Under the pieces are notes generated by a model, which worked only from the letters and a program-made list of their open reading frames with translations, did no database searches and had not been told where the DNA came from. Both the position numbers and the translations under genes were made by a program. DNA of 64,000 bases, taken from the NCBI RefSeq assembly GCF_038751955.1, contig NZ_JBCEXH010000001.1, positions 204,300 to 268,299 of the forward strand, written 5' to 3'. Shown here one piece after another: positions 8,312-17,218 of the stretch. The first letter of the stretch is position 1; each line of letters starts with the position of its first letter. This stretch comes from Methanocalculus natronophilus. GTDB taxonomy: Archaea; Halobacteriota; Methanomicrobia; Methanomicrobiales; Methanocorpusculaceae.

Positions 8312-8486
8312 GACCTATGAAGAGATGGTAACACGGCTCCGCGAGATTGTCCGGATGCTTGAAAACCCGGACACGCCGCTGGATGAGAGCGTCCGGCTTT
8401 ATAAGGATGGAATCGAGCTTATTAAGAAATGCGAGGATTTTTTGACGAAAGCCGAACTCCGCATCCTCGAGATAACAGAGGAATAA
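8304..8486 (+). CDS. xseB: Exodeoxyribonuclease VII small subunit
   Basis: 60 residues, an antiparallel helical hairpin with the XseB pattern (YEEMVTRLREIVRMLEN, LDESVRLYKDGIELIKKCEDFL). It binds the coiled coil of XseA and is needed for activity. It overlaps xseA by 8 nt, implying coupled translation. The usual family length is 60-80. Confidence 0.93.
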   Translation: MTETYEEMVTRLREIVRMLENPDTPLDESVRLYKDGIELIKKCEDFLTKAELRILEITEE

Positions 8487-8510
8487 GGAGAGACGCTTTA
8501 TGGATCCCTG

Positions 8511-8939
8511 CTAGTCCGGCCTTTCTGCTATCAGGGTAACCTCCATTGCAGATCCCCTGGCAAGAGCGGCAATCAGCTCCCGCGGGAGTGTGCGGGCGAC
8601 ATGATCTGATCTGATTCCGATGGTGCGGCCGCAGACATACCCGCTCCGGCGCCAGACGAGATCAGTCTCGTGATCAAGAGCCATCGCTGCTGAGCCGGAT
8701 GATCGGATCTCGCATACCACTCCTCCTGCCTTCAGCAGCGTCCTCAGGACGGCATGATCATCTGCCAGAAGGTCGCAGAATGCATCCGGGAGATCAAGGG
8801 CAGCTTTGTCTGCGGATACGCCGATGATACAGTCGCCCTGGAGGGTGAGCTCGTCGTCACGGGTAATCTCAAATGTTGTCGGATGCCTGCCGGTGACATT
8901 CGCATGGCCCTGGCAGTGAATATGTTCTCTGATCTCCAT
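8511..8939 (-). CDS. DUF371 family archaeal protein
   Basis: 142 residues with the conserved archaeal DUF371 pattern: an N-terminal GHANVTGRHPTTFEIT segment, the LTLQGDCIIGVSADKAALDL block, and a C-terminal half with SGYVCGRTIGIRSDHVARTLPREL. No enzymatic motif is recognised and the function is unknown. It is convergent with xseB (24-nt gap) and divergent from the zinc-finger gene, sharing a 33-nt promoter region. Confidence 0.85.
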   Translation of the reverse strand: MEIREHIHCQGHANVTGRHPTTFEITRDDELTLQGDCIIGVSADKAALDLPDAFCDLLADDHAVLRTLLKAGGVVCEIRSSGSAAMALDHETDLVWRRSGYVCGRTIGIRSDHVARTLPRELIAALARGSAMEVTLIAERPD

Positions 8940-8972
8940 TGTTTATGATGTCAGCATGCAAACAATATAGAT

Positions 8973-9545
8973 ATGTCAATAACCGCACGATGCCCTGCCT
9001 GTCAGGAGGAGACAGATCATGGAATCATCCGGGACGGGTCGCCGGCAACAATTCAGTGCCGTGATTGCGGTCATACGCATCGTGAGATCCTCAAGGTACC
9101 AAAAGTCATTGAGATACGTGCAATCGTGAGCCTGGAGGGAGAATCCCGGCAGGGAACAATCGAGCTTGCTGATGATGACGTTGTCACCTGCGGCAACACC
9201 TTTGTTGCCGATGTCGGTGACGATATCTTTGGTGTTGAAGTGACAGGGATTGAGGTCTCTGCTGCCCGGCGAAAGAGAGCAGCAGCAGGGGAGATCACCT
9301 GCCTCTGGACCCGGGTCATCGACTCAGTCATTGTCCGGGCATCCCTGCATAAGGGTGCAACAACCCATCCCCTCTACGAGGAGGTTGATGGTGAAACAAC
9401 CTATACCGTGGGAGAGATCACATCCGTTGGAGGACGCCAGTTTCGTATTACCCGGATTAAGAAGAGAGACGGGGCTTTGATCAGGAAACCTGGATCCTAT
9501 ACAGAAGCACGGTTTATCAAGCGGATCTACGGTGAGCGATCATAG
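8973..9545 (+). CDS. HVO_0476-type zinc-finger protein
   Basis: 190 residues. The N-terminal zinc ribbon has CPAC (residues 8-11) and CRDC (29-32), followed by a beta-rich domain (IELADDDVVTCGNTFVAD, VFGVEVTGIEV) and a C-terminal segment containing ITRIKKRDGALIRKPGS. This layout is typical of the euryarchaeal HVO_0476 family, whose role is unknown though a nucleic-acid role is plausible. The very short upstream gap suggests a leaderless or nearly leaderless mRNA. The end overlaps the convergent thioredoxin-like gene by 6 nt. Confidence 0.8.
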   Translation: MSITARCPACQEETDHGIIRDGSPATIQCRDCGHTHREILKVPKVIEIRAIVSLEGESRQGTIELADDDVVTCGNTFVADVGDDIFGVEVTGIEVSAARRKRAAAGEITCLWTRVIDSVIVRASLHKGATTHPLYEEVDGETTYTVGEITSVGGRQFRITRIKKRDGALIRKPGSYTEARFIKRIYGERS

Positions 9546-9800
9546 GTACTTCGTCAGGAGCTCGAGAAACTCCTCCTGGAGGAGAATACCTTCCACCTTC
9601 TCAACAACCTGGTCATCACAAAGGATGATCGTCGTCGGCGTTACTTTCAGCCCGTACCTGCTGATATATTCCTGATGCTCCTTTGCATCAATTGCCTCTA
9701 TCTCTATTTCCAGGTCAGCTTCAATTTCCTTATTGATCGATTCCTGCTCCAGACAACCCATGCATCCATCCTGGTAAAAGGAGAGAACTTTCACTGCCAT
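9540..9800 (-). CDS. Thioredoxin-like small redox protein
   Basis: 86 residues with a thioredoxin-fold pattern: FYQDGCMGC places the active-site CMGC at residues 13-16, and VTPTTIILCDD holds the cis-Pro. The CxxC is atypical (CMGC rather than CGPC), as in many archaeal mini-thioredoxins and glutaredoxin-like proteins. It is likely a cytosolic thiol-disulfide reductant. A TATA-like TTTTTATC lies on the minus strand near 9826-9833, about 30 nt upstream, so the leader must be short. Confidence 0.8.
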   Translation of the reverse strand: MAVKVLSFYQDGCMGCLEQESINKEIEADLEIEIEAIDAKEHQEYISRYGLKVTPTTIILCDDQVVEKVEGILLQEEFLELLTKYL

Positions 9801-9844
9801 AGTAGTGGAGACTCTTGGGATGCGAGATAAAAAAGGTATTGGAT

Positions 9845-10531
9845 CTATGAGAGAGCCCTGACGGAGTTTATGGTGACAACCGCGTATTCATAGCCATACC
9901 TGACCAGAACCATATCGTCGGTTTTTTCCTTCACATATGCAATCCGGAGCATGCTTTTGGATTCTGCATCATCAACGAGAATCTCCGGAGATTCGACAAA
10001 GCCAAGCACAATCATCTCTCCAACCAACAGATCATCAAATTCGTATCCCATCTTCTCCACATCGTCGCTTGTCATAGCCATCTCCAGTGGATCGTCCCTG
10101 CTCTCAAAGGTGAACGGCACTGTGATCCGATCCCGTTCACGATGACCGATAGGAGCTTCGACTATTTCCCTGAATTCAGAGGAGAGAAGTGCAAACGGAG
10201 CCAGCGTGTTATGCCGATCCGGTATAGGGAGCATTGAATCATCCGGTACATACCCTGTATTGTTCTCAATTGGACCGGAGAGATACACAAACCCTTCTGC
10301 CTGCGAGGCTACTGCTTCTGAGCTTGTCAGGACAGGAACACCCTCCTTTGCATAGACCGTATAATCAAGAACAACAAGATCACCCGGCTCAATGGAGCGG
10401 AGGCCGCCAATCCATGCGGTGCCGACAAGCGAGAGTGCCATCATGAACGCAAGGAGGACTGCAAAGCCGACAGCCCCAATCTTCACCCAGTTGACCTCTT
10501 CTTTCTTTTTTGAACGTCTCTGCTGTGCCAT
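9845..10531 (-). CDS. Membrane-anchored protein, possibly FKBP-like (uncertain)
   Basis: 228 residues from the ATG at 10531; a GTG 24 nt upstream would add eight residues. A basic cytoplasmic start (MAQQRRSKKKEE) is followed by one transmembrane helix (about 16-42). The outer domain begins IEPGDLVVLDYTVYAKEGVPV, which resembles the first strands of FKBP-type peptidyl-prolyl isomerases. The remainder has no recognised catalytic signature. A membrane-tethered foldase is plausible but unproven. It is transcribed alone. Confidence 0.6.
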   Translation of the reverse strand: MAQQRRSKKKEEVNWVKIGAVGFAVLLAFMMALSLVGTAWIGGLRSIEPGDLVVLDYTVYAKEGVPVLTSSEAVASQAEGFVYLSGPIENNTGYVPDDSMLPIPDRHNTLAPFALLSSEFREIVEAPIGHRERDRITVPFTFESRDDPLEMAMTSDDVEKMGYEFDDLLVGEMIVLGFVESPEILVDDAESKSMLRIAYVKEKTDDMVLVRYGYEYAVVTINSVRALS

Positions 10532-10555
10532 TATGGTATATGATTTGTCCCTCAC

Positions 10556-10821
10556 ATGGTAAAGCGTTTGTCGATCACGTACGATACCCGCTGATCTTTT
10601 GCTGATCTCTTTGGAAGATGCGCTGGCGGCTGAGAATCCATTAATTTTTATTTAAGAATATTCGAAAACTGTTAAGTCTGAATCAGAAAGGTACTATACT
10701 GGAATCTGACATAGCGTCCATCACATGATGAGTACATAACTATATTATCTATCAGTGAGTGTAGTTATTCATTTGAAAGCTTTATTCACCCGCATGGTGT
10801 CAATAGCACAGAGGTGTTTCA
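10556..10821. other. Intergenic region upstream of the osmolyte transporter
   Basis: An AT-rich 266-nt gap with no convincing ORF. It holds several TATA-like stretches on the plus strand, notably near 10738-10750 (ACTATATTATC) and 10777-10788 (AAGCTTTATTC). It ends in AGAGGTG, a Shine-Dalgarno-like element 6 nt before the transporter ATG. Osmotic control is expected for this kind of transporter, but I see no defined operator. Confidence 0.4.
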
Positions 10822-12042
10822 ATGGAGAATGAATATGAACCAGAGGTTCAGATAGAAGTACGCGATATCTACAAGGTTTTTGGCAGTAAGCCTGAAAAAG
10901 GGCTTGAATTGTTGAAAAAAGGAGAGAAAAAAGATAAAATTCTTGAGAAGACCGGGCAGACAGTCGGTCTTGACAATGTCTCTTTCCAGGTGCATAAAGG
11001 CGAGATTTTCGTCCTGATGGGCCTCTCGGGATGTGGAAAATCGACACTCTTACGATGCTTAAACAGGCTCATTGAGCCGACTGCAGGAGAGATCATCATC
11101 AAGGGAAAGGATATCGTTGCAATGAATGAAGACGAGATCCGCGAGTTCAGGAGGCAACAGGTCGGCATGATCTTCCAGAACTTCGCACTTCTCCCTCACA
11201 AAACCGTCATCGACAATGTGGCATTCGGCCTTGAGATCCAGGGAATGGCTCTCGAGGAGCGCCATAAGAAGGCCCAGGATGCGTTGCAGCTTGTTGGCCT
11301 GACCGGGTATGAGACCAGTATGCCCGATCAGCTCTCAGGAGGGATGAAGCAGCGTGTCGGACTTGCCCGGGCGCTTGCAAGTGATGCTGAGATCCTGCTG
11401 ATGGATGAAGCATTCAGCGCACTTGACCCCCTGATCAGGCGGGATATGCAGGACGAACTGATTGATCTGCAGGAGAGGCTCTCCAAAACCGTCATCTTTG
11501 TGACGCACGATCTCGACGAGGCATTAAAACTTGGAAACCGGATCGCATTGATGAGGGATGGGAAAATCATCCAGGTGGGGACAGCAGAAGAGATCCTGAC
11601 AAATCCAAGCAACGAGTACGTTGAGCGGTTTGTTGCCGATGTCGATATGACGCGGGTACTGACTGCACAGGATGTCATGAAGAAAGCCGACCCCGTCATC
11701 TCATGCAAGAGCGGGCCACGGCTTGCTGCCCGGCTGATGAAAGAGTATGGCATATCAAACCTCTTTGTCGTGACCCAGCACCGCATTATCAAGGGAATCG
11801 TCACAATTGACGATGTTGTCAGGGCGGTACAGGAAGACCACAAGACGCTTGAGGATATCGTTATCAACGACATTCAGATGATCCAGACAGATACCCCGCT
11901 TGCTGATATTATTCCGCTTATTGCAGAGAGCAGGTATCCGATCCCGGTTGTTGATGAAGACACCAGGTTAAAAGGAATCATCGTGAGAGGATCGGTCCTC
12001 TCAGCACTTGCACGCAAGGAGAGTGAACCAATTGTTGCCTAA
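10822..12042 (+). CDS. proV: Glycine betaine/proline-type ABC transporter ATPase with CBS pair
   Basis: 406 residues. The ABC ATPase has Walker A GLSGCGKST (about 74-82), the Q-loop IFQNFALLPHKT, signature LSGGMKQR and Walker B ILLMDEAFSALD. A C-terminal CBS pair follows (about 285-395: TAQDVMKKADPVI, then QTDTPLADIIPLI). The extended N-terminus and GLSGCGKST are typical of ProV/OpuAA. CBS domains in this family act as ionic-strength sensors, so gating by osmotic stress is likely. It forms an operon with the permease (overlapping) and the binding protein. Confidence 0.95.
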   Translation: MENEYEPEVQIEVRDIYKVFGSKPEKGLELLKKGEKKDKILEKTGQTVGLDNVSFQVHKGEIFVLMGLSGCGKSTLLRCLNRLIEPTAGEIIIKGKDIVAMNEDEIREFRRQQVGMIFQNFALLPHKTVIDNVAFGLEIQGMALEERHKKAQDALQLVGLTGYETSMPDQLSGGMKQRVGLARALASDAEILLMDEAFSALDPLIRRDMQDELIDLQERLSKTVIFVTHDLDEALKLGNRIALMRDGKIIQVGTAEEILTNPSNEYVERFVADVDMTRVLTAQDVMKKADPVISCKSGPRLAARLMKEYGISNLFVVTQHRIIKGIVTIDDVVRAVQEDHKTLEDIVINDIQMIQTDTPLADIIPLIAESRYPIPVVDEDTRLKGIIVRGSVLSALARKESEPIVA

Positions 12043-12877
12043 AATTCCAATCGGCCAGGTTGTGTCCGATGTTGTGGACTGGATAGACGCAAACCTCGGG
12101 TGGCTTCTTGATGCCATCACGACAGTGCTCAGGTTCCTGCTCAACGGCTTCCAGGATCTCCTGATGGTCCTGCCGCCGCTTGCCATGATCCTGGTGCTCG
12201 GCGTGATCATCTTCTTTATCACAAGAAAGGATCTCCGCCTTTCTCTCCTGAGTATTGCCGGGCTTCTCTTAATCTGGAATCTCCAGCTCTGGAGCCATGC
12301 CATGCTGACGCTGGCACTTGTGCTGTCATCAACAATTATAGCACTCATCATCGGCATACCCCTTGGTATCCTGGCAGCAAACAGTGATACATTCAATGCC
12401 GGAATCCGGGTGCTTCTTGACTTTATGCAGACGATGCCTGCTTTTGTCTACCTTGTTCCGGCTGTCATCTTCTTCAGTCTCGGGAATGTACCGGGCATGA
12501 TCGCAACAGTCGTCTTTGCAATGCCCCCGGCAATCCGGCTGACCAACCTGGGTATCAGGCAGATACCGGTTGAGCTGATCGAGGTTTCAGATGCGTTCGG
12601 TGCTACACCACGGCAGAAACTGATAAAGGTTCAGCTCCCGGTTGCCCTTCCAACCATTATGGCAGGAGTCAACCAGTGTATCATGCTCGCCCTCTCAATG
12701 GTTGTTATTGCATCCATGATCGGCGCAGGAGGGCTTGGCTACCAGGTGCTTGTCGGCATCCAGCGGGTCAATATCGCGATGGGCTTTGAGGCAGGCCTTG
12801 CCATTGTGATCATTGCAATCATTCTTGACCGTATCACCCAGAACCTGATAAAGACAGAGAAGGGACGGGAGGAGTGA
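12032..12877 (+). CDS. proW: Glycine betaine/proline-type ABC transporter permease
   Basis: About 281 residues with multiple membrane helices and the binding-protein-dependent permease loop (EVSDAFGATPRQKLIKVQLPVALPTIMAGVNQ split over the EAA region). The start is probably TTG at 12032 or 12035, overlapping the ATPase stop, because GGAGAGTGA ends about 5 nt upstream. The frame is open further up inside the ATPase gene. QTMPAFVYLVPAVIFFSLG and MVVIASMIGAGGLG are family hallmarks. It is the membrane channel of the importer. Confidence 0.93.
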   Translation: MLPKIPIGQVVSDVVDWIDANLGWLLDAITTVLRFLLNGFQDLLMVLPPLAMILVLGVIIFFITRKDLRLSLLSIAGLLLIWNLQLWSHAMLTLALVLSSTIIALIIGIPLGILAANSDTFNAGIRVLLDFMQTMPAFVYLVPAVIFFSLGNVPGMIATVVFAMPPAIRLTNLGIRQIPVELIEVSDAFGATPRQKLIKVQLPVALPTIMAGVNQCIMLALSMVVIASMIGAGGLGYQVLVGIQRVNIAMGFEAGLAIVIIAIILDRITQNLIKTEKGREE

Positions 12878-13003
12878 GAAGGCAACCAGCCAGCAAATAT
12901 AAAACAGACCCACAACTTTTTTTACAGATAAGTCACTAAGTTCAAACTGTCTTTTATCAGACATAAGACATATTCACGAAACTGAGTGAATTGGATGGTG
13001 TAA
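12878..13003 (+). promoter_or_regulatory. Spacer with possible internal promoter before the binding-protein gene
   Basis: This 126-nt spacer contains AAATATAAAACA (about 12894-12905), a good archaeal TATA match, and then a CTTTTTTT run that could serve as a terminator for the upstream genes. The binding protein may therefore have its own transcript, which would allow the excess of binding protein usual for such importers. Confidence 0.4.
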
Positions 13004-13876
13004 ATGATGATTTCCAGAAACAAAATCATGATGATTATGGCCGGGCTTCTGCTCGCCTCCGCACTTCTGGTTGCCGGATGTGTGGATGAGCCGACAGAGC
13101 CTGCAAAAGAGATATCTATTGGCTATGTCACCTGGGACTGTGCAATTGCAAGTACCCACGTGATGAAAGAGGTCTTTGAAGAGGCAGGGTACCGGGTAAC
13201 CCTGGTCGCAGTCGATGCAGGACCGCTGTATGCAGGCCTTGCCCGCGGTGATATCGACTTCACAACAACCGCATGGCTCCCCCACACCCACAGCATGTAC
13301 TGGGAGGAGTATGGAGACCGGCTTGACTACGTGCAGGACAACATTCCAGGAGATGCACGGATCGGCCTTGTTGTGCCGCAGTACGTCACCATCGACTCAA
13401 TTGAGGAGATGAACGAGGCTGCAGACAACTTTGAGGGCAATATCATCGGTATCGAGCCTGGAGCAGGCATCATGTCGGCAACCGAGGATGCAATTGTTGA
13501 GTATGACCTTGACTATGAGCTGGTTGCAAGCAGCAGTGCAGGCATGGCAGCAGAACTCAGGTCTGCATATGGACGGGAAGAATGGATTGTCGTCACCGGC
13601 TGGGCTCCGCACTGGAAGTTCGGCAGGTTCGACCTGAAGTTCCTTGATGACCCAAAGGGCGTCTATGGTGAGGCAGAGGATGTTGTCACGATTGCACGCC
13701 AGAACCTTGCAACAGATGACCCCGAGGCATATGCGATCCTTGAGCGCTTCGAGTGGACAGCTGTTGATATTGCAGAAGTGATGACCAGTATCGAGGATGG
13801 CGTACCTGATGATGAGGCAGCACGCGCCTGGATCTCAGCCAACCCCGACACGGTCGCATACTGGATCTCAGGGTAG
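13004..13876 (+). CDS. proX: Glycine betaine/proline-type ABC transporter substrate-binding lipoprotein
   Basis: 290 residues with a lipoprotein signal (MMISRNKIMMIMAGLLL, then lipobox LVAGC with the acylated Cys at about 27) and a mature OpuAC domain. Trp-rich segments (YVTWDC, TAWLPHTHSMYW, VTGWAPHWKF) are consistent with the aromatic cage that binds quaternary ammonium groups. It would sit on the outer face of the membrane and deliver betaine or a related osmolyte to the permease. The ligand cannot be fixed from sequence alone. Confidence 0.93.
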   Translation: MMISRNKIMMIMAGLLLASALLVAGCVDEPTEPAKEISIGYVTWDCAIASTHVMKEVFEEAGYRVTLVAVDAGPLYAGLARGDIDFTTTAWLPHTHSMYWEEYGDRLDYVQDNIPGDARIGLVVPQYVTIDSIEEMNEAADNFEGNIIGIEPGAGIMSATEDAIVEYDLDYELVASSSAGMAAELRSAYGREEWIVVTGWAPHWKFGRFDLKFLDDPKGVYGEAEDVVTIARQNLATDDPEAYAILERFEWTAVDIAEVMTSIEDGVPDDEAARAWISANPDTVAYWISG

Positions 13877-13906
13877 CTAACCTGTACTACATGAGAGGAG
13901 AAGGTG

Positions 13907-13922
13907 GGGGAATCTCTTCCCC
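13907..13922 (+). terminator. Possible stem-loop after the binding-protein gene
   Basis: GGGGAA-TCTC-TTCCCC forms a perfect 6-bp stem with a 4-nt loop, 31 nt after the proX stop. It is followed by a pyrimidine-rich stretch rather than a clean U-run, so termination is only a possibility. Confidence 0.3.
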
Positions 13923-14051
13923 TGACTCTTCCCTTATTTAAAAAAAACATTCTGCATTTCTTCTTTTGGCATCAGGCAGATGCCAGGCTTTTTTGATCTC
14001 TGCAACCGGGTCCGGGGGATCTGCTATAGCACCATGCAGGCAGGCGATACC

Positions 14052-14059
14052 TATATTAT
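14052..14059 (+). promoter_or_regulatory. TATA box placed for a leaderless transcript
   Basis: TATATTAT lies about 26 nt before the ATG at 14082. Archaeal transcription normally starts about 25 nt from the TATA centre, so the mRNA would begin at or next to the start codon. This also supports choosing 14082 over the upstream in-frame ATG at 13980. Confidence 0.5.
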
Positions 14060-14081
14060 TCATCCTCGCCACCTACAAATT

Positions 14082-15038
14082 ATGATACTGAAACAATCTG
14101 CCTGGTGGGTACTGGTGGGTTTGCTGCTCATCGGTCTTGTGCTGGCATCACCGGCATCTGCACGGGATATTAAATCCGGAGATACAATCTTTGTCCATGA
14201 ACGGGGGCTGGATCTCACCAATCTGGAGGTTGCTGGAAGCCATCCTGTCACTGCCCTGCATCATTACCGGGACGACGATACCAGCAAAGCATTGCTCAAT
14301 GAAATACCGGTTTCAGATCCGGCAAATGTCGATATTCTGGATTCTCTCGTCTTGGACTACCATGGACGGTACTATGCATATAACCGGACAGAAGGAGTTG
14401 ATGCAACACGATCTGTCAGGATTCTTGAGCCCAAGCTGACAATTGATGTCGTCCTTGCTGATCCCTACCATCATGAGTCGGTCACGAAGCTTGAGCGTCT
14501 CCCTGACACAACACATCTTGCTGTGAAGATTATCAGTCCGAATGTGGGATCGTTCTACCGTGATAACAATAACTATGCAGAGGTTGATGTGATCCTGATT
14601 GGACCGGCAGGTGCTGAGACGACACGGATAGGAACTGCTGATCTCAGTGGCATTGAGCTCACGCGCTCAGAAGTATTCACCGATACCGATGCAGACAGAG
14701 GTACATTCACCCTGAAGGATATGGGACCCGGCGTTCATGAGATACAGGCACGCTGGAAGAAACCACAGGGTTTTGCCAGTTATGCAGAAGATTCAAACAT
14801 CATAAGTTTCGAGCGCCTGGTCGTCACCACACCAACACCCACACCAACGCCAACGCCAACCCCAACACCCACCCCTCCGCCGACACCGACACCGGTTATA
14901 ACGCCGACACCAACGCCAACGCCCATACCAACGCCAACACCAACGCCGGAGCCAACACCAGCGTCCGCATCACTCCTTCTGCCGCTGGCTGCAGTGGCGG
15001 GTGCCGGACTGCTTGTGTATCTCAGGAAATCCGGATAA
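14082..15038 (+). CDS. DUF3821-type surface protein with Thr-Pro linker and C-terminal membrane anchor
   Basis: 318 residues from ATG 14082. A signal peptide ([17 protein letters not shown]) is followed by a beta-rich domain beginning [20 protein letters not shown], the pattern of DUF3821 proteins of Methanomicrobiales. Then comes a long Thr-Pro repeat (about 250-300) and a final hydrophobic helix ([17 protein letters not shown]) with a short basic tail. It should be exported and anchored by its C-terminus, with the TP stretch spanning the S-layer and probably glycosylated. The function of the ectodomain is unknown. Confidence 0.8.
   Translation: MILKQSAWWVLVGLLLIGLVLASPASARDIKSGDTIFVHERGLDLTNLEVAGSHPVTALHHYRDDDTSKALLNEIPVSDPANVDILDSLVLDYHGRYYAYNRTEGVDATRSVRILEPKLTIDVVLADPYHHESVTKLERLPDTTHLAVKIISPNVGSFYRDNNNYAEVDVILIGPAGAETTRIGTADLSGIELTRSEVFTDTDADRGTFTLKDMGPGVHEIQARWKKPQGFASYAEDSNIISFERLVVTTPTPTPTPTPTPTPTPPPTPTPVITPTPTPTPIPTPTPTPEPTPASASLLLPLAAVAGAGLLVYLRKSG
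14826..14964 (+). repeat. Degenerate hexamer repeat coding a Thr-Pro linker
   Basis: Tandem, imperfect copies of ACACCA/ACGCCA encode alternating Thr-Pro inside the DUF3821 gene. Such repeats vary in length between strains through slippage. The repeat is in frame. Confidence 0.85.
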
Positions 15039-15060
15039 TAGCATAGACCAGGATACCATA

Positions 15061-16173
15061 TTATTCCCTTTTTTTCCGGTCCAGGCAGGCATTCAGAACC
15101 AGTTCAGCCGCATGCAGGGTACCTTCCGGCCCGGCGAGAGGGCGGCTGCCAAGCACCACCCTGCTCCGGTCAGGCGGGGTAATCCCGATAAAACCTGCAT
15201 CTGGCAGGATCCGCTGCTCATAGGAGGAGCCGAGAAGAAGATTATAGGAGTCCCGTTCAAGTGCCTCTTTGATCTGATCCAGATCAGTGACAGCCGGGGT
15301 GTCGGTTTCGTTTCTTGGCAGTATGCACGGTCTCTCAGCGCCAAGATACCGGGTGAGGAGATCTGAGAAGAAGCCGGCATACCCGGACTGGGCACAGATA
15401 ACGGCAAGCGGGGGATCATTTCGCCTGAGGTACTTCTCGCAGGCGGCGATCACAAGCTCCTCTGCCCTGTCACACCCGGCAATAAGCGGATCCGGATCCG
15501 CATCCGGCCAGGTATCCAGGAGGGCAAAAACCGTGTTGCGTGTATTTTCTATGCCAAGAAGCGTCCCGCCGTCTCTTCCGGATGGCATACCGTAGTCCGG
15601 GTTCGTTGTCACGGTAACCGGTCCTGCTTTCTGCAAAGAACCCAGCTGATCCCATGAGAAGACGGTTGCAATCGGGATGCCGGCAAGGGCGAGTATACGG
15701 GCGGCTTCATGCATATTGCCGCGCCAGAAGAGATCCAGCAGACAGATCCCCCCGATATTCACCCCTTCACCGGCAGGAGGTCGCGTCTGCAGAAGGCTTT
15801 CCAGTGCGATGCCATACCCCGCCTCTGCATTGCCGACAAATCCGGGTGAATCAACAAGTATAACCGGATACCCGGCAAGTTCTGCTGCCAGGTCCTCACC
15901 CATCAGTGCAGGCACACAGGAGTTTACAACCGCTACCTGCTCTGCCTCTAAAAGAGCCGTTTTGACCACCTGGCGGAGGCGATCACCTGCGCCGAAGATC
16001 ACCTCCTTCTCCAGGATGAAAGACCCGGTAAGAGGAGCTTTGATGAGAGATTTCGGGTAATAGTAGCAGCCGCTTGAGCCGTGTATCACCACACGCAGGC
16101 CCTGGATCCCCGCAAGACAGGCCGCTGCCCCGGTCAGTGCACAGGGCCAGACCGGGTTTGTGCAGTCAGGCAC
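15061..16173 (-). CDS. Nitrogenase component-1-like subunit (second)
   Basis: 370 residues from a GTG at 16173-16171. That start overlaps the preceding stop by 8 nt and has GGAGGTG 8 nt upstream (16182-16188). The longer open frame only reads back through the neighbour. NifD/NifK-type features are C11 ([12 protein letters not shown]), C36 ([11 protein letters not shown]) and C86 ([13 protein letters not shown]), spaced like the P-cluster cysteines of component 1. It is about 100 residues shorter than true NifD/K, and no FeMo-cofactor Cys/His ligand motif is apparent. It is probably one half of an alpha-beta pair with the 16166-17218 product, reducing an unknown substrate. Confidence 0.75.
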   Translation of the reverse strand: MPDCTNPVWPCALTGAAACLAGIQGLRVVIHGSSGCYYYPKSLIKAPLTGSFILEKEVIFGAGDRLRQVVKTALLEAEQVAVVNSCVPALMGEDLAAELAGYPVILVDSPGFVGNAEAGYGIALESLLQTRPPAGEGVNIGGICLLDLFWRGNMHEAARILALAGIPIATVFSWDQLGSLQKAGPVTVTTNPDYGMPSGRDGGTLLGIENTRNTVFALLDTWPDADPDPLIAGCDRAEELVIAACEKYLRRNDPPLAVICAQSGYAGFFSDLLTRYLGAERPCILPRNETDTPAVTDLDQIKEALERDSYNLLLGSSYEQRILPDAGFIGITPPDRSRVVLGSRPLAGPEGTLHAAELVLNACLDRKKRE

Positions 16174-17218
16174 GACCAAGACACCTCCGGAAGAGATGGA
16201 GCATCCGTTTTGTGCCCTCAGTCCCGATCGGGGGATCAAAAGGGAGCCGGAGAGGGGTTCCGGTCTCTGATTCAGTCATGTTGAGTTGTCTGATCACCGT
16301 CCGGGCTGCAGCAACTGCTGCCGGATCGGCATGATGGGAATCGATCCTGATTTCGGCTCCCACCAGATCATCAAACCGGGCATAGAGATCATCAAGACGG
16401 CCTTCCTCATCCCTGATAGCCTCCAGGGGATTGATGCCCGCCGCCTCACCGACATCTTTCAGAAACCTGAGGGTGCCGTCCGGGCCGACCGGAAAGCCTG
16501 GCAGGACGGTTGTGCCAAACCGCCTGGTCAGATCAGATCCCACCTCAATAAGCCCGGGGTCACGCAGGATTGCAAGTGGTGCGGAACTGATCCTCGCACA
16601 GTCAGATGCCGTCATCCTCCTCACAAACCGGATGCCCGGATGGAGGCCGAGGAGAGAGAGGAGGCGGGCTACCTCGCAGTAGTTCTCCTCTGCCTCGTAC
16701 TCGAGGTTCTTTTCGCCGACAATAAGCACCTCGCCATCACGGGAGATCCGATCCTGGCGGGACGAGAGGGTCAGAAGGCTCCGGAGGGCATTTTTGATCC
16801 CTTCAGAGAAACCACCGCCAAGAAACCCGGCACCAGGTATATGGACAACCGGTGTTGATCGTTTCTCCCTGCAGAGAGCAGCAGTATCATCGCCGATTGT
16901 ATCTGCAAGGCAGGTTGATACAACACAGATAAGGCCTGGGCGAAGCTCGTCTGCGGCCCTCAGTGCCTCTTCAAGCGCCGCTTCCCCACCAAATATCACC
17001 TCGTTCTCCTGGAGGTTGCTTGAAACCAGGCGGGGAACCTCCAGATCACCGATCTCTGCCAGTGAGGCATGAAGGAGAGAGGCATTATGATGGGTGCAGC
17101 CTGACGGCCCATGGATCACGGTGACGGCACCCTCAAGAAAACCGGTGACCGAGAGGACGCCGGTTAAGGTGCACCCTTCACTCCTTGAGATATCGGTAGG
17201 CAAGAGACTCGAGTTCAT
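16166..17218 (-). CDS. Nitrogenase component-1-like subunit (first)
   Basis: 350 residues from ATG 17218. A TTG at 17203 is an alternative, since the start lies within the end of the NifH-like gene. C16 (SEGCTLTG), C41 ([12 protein letters not shown]) and C103 ([13 protein letters not shown]) reproduce the component-1 cysteine triad. A typical [12 protein letters not shown] helix and an [10 protein letters not shown] loop follow. It is distinct in sequence from the next subunit, so the complex probably resembles NifDK or BchNB rather than homodimeric CfbD. It overlaps both neighbours, and a conserved stoichiometry is likely. Confidence 0.75.
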   Translation of the reverse strand: MNSSLLPTDISRSEGCTLTGVLSVTGFLEGAVTVIHGPSGCTHHNASLLHASLAEIGDLEVPRLVSSNLQENEVIFGGEAALEEALRAADELRPGLICVVSTCLADTIGDDTAALCREKRSTPVVHIPGAGFLGGGFSEGIKNALRSLLTLSSRQDRISRDGEVLIVGEKNLEYEAEENYCEVARLLSLLGLHPGIRFVRRMTASDCARISSAPLAILRDPGLIEVGSDLTRRFGTTVLPGFPVGPDGTLRFLKDVGEAAGINPLEAIRDEEGRLDDLYARFDDLVGAEIRIDSHHADPAAVAAARTVIRQLNMTESETGTPLRLPFDPPIGTEGTKRMLHLFRRCLGRA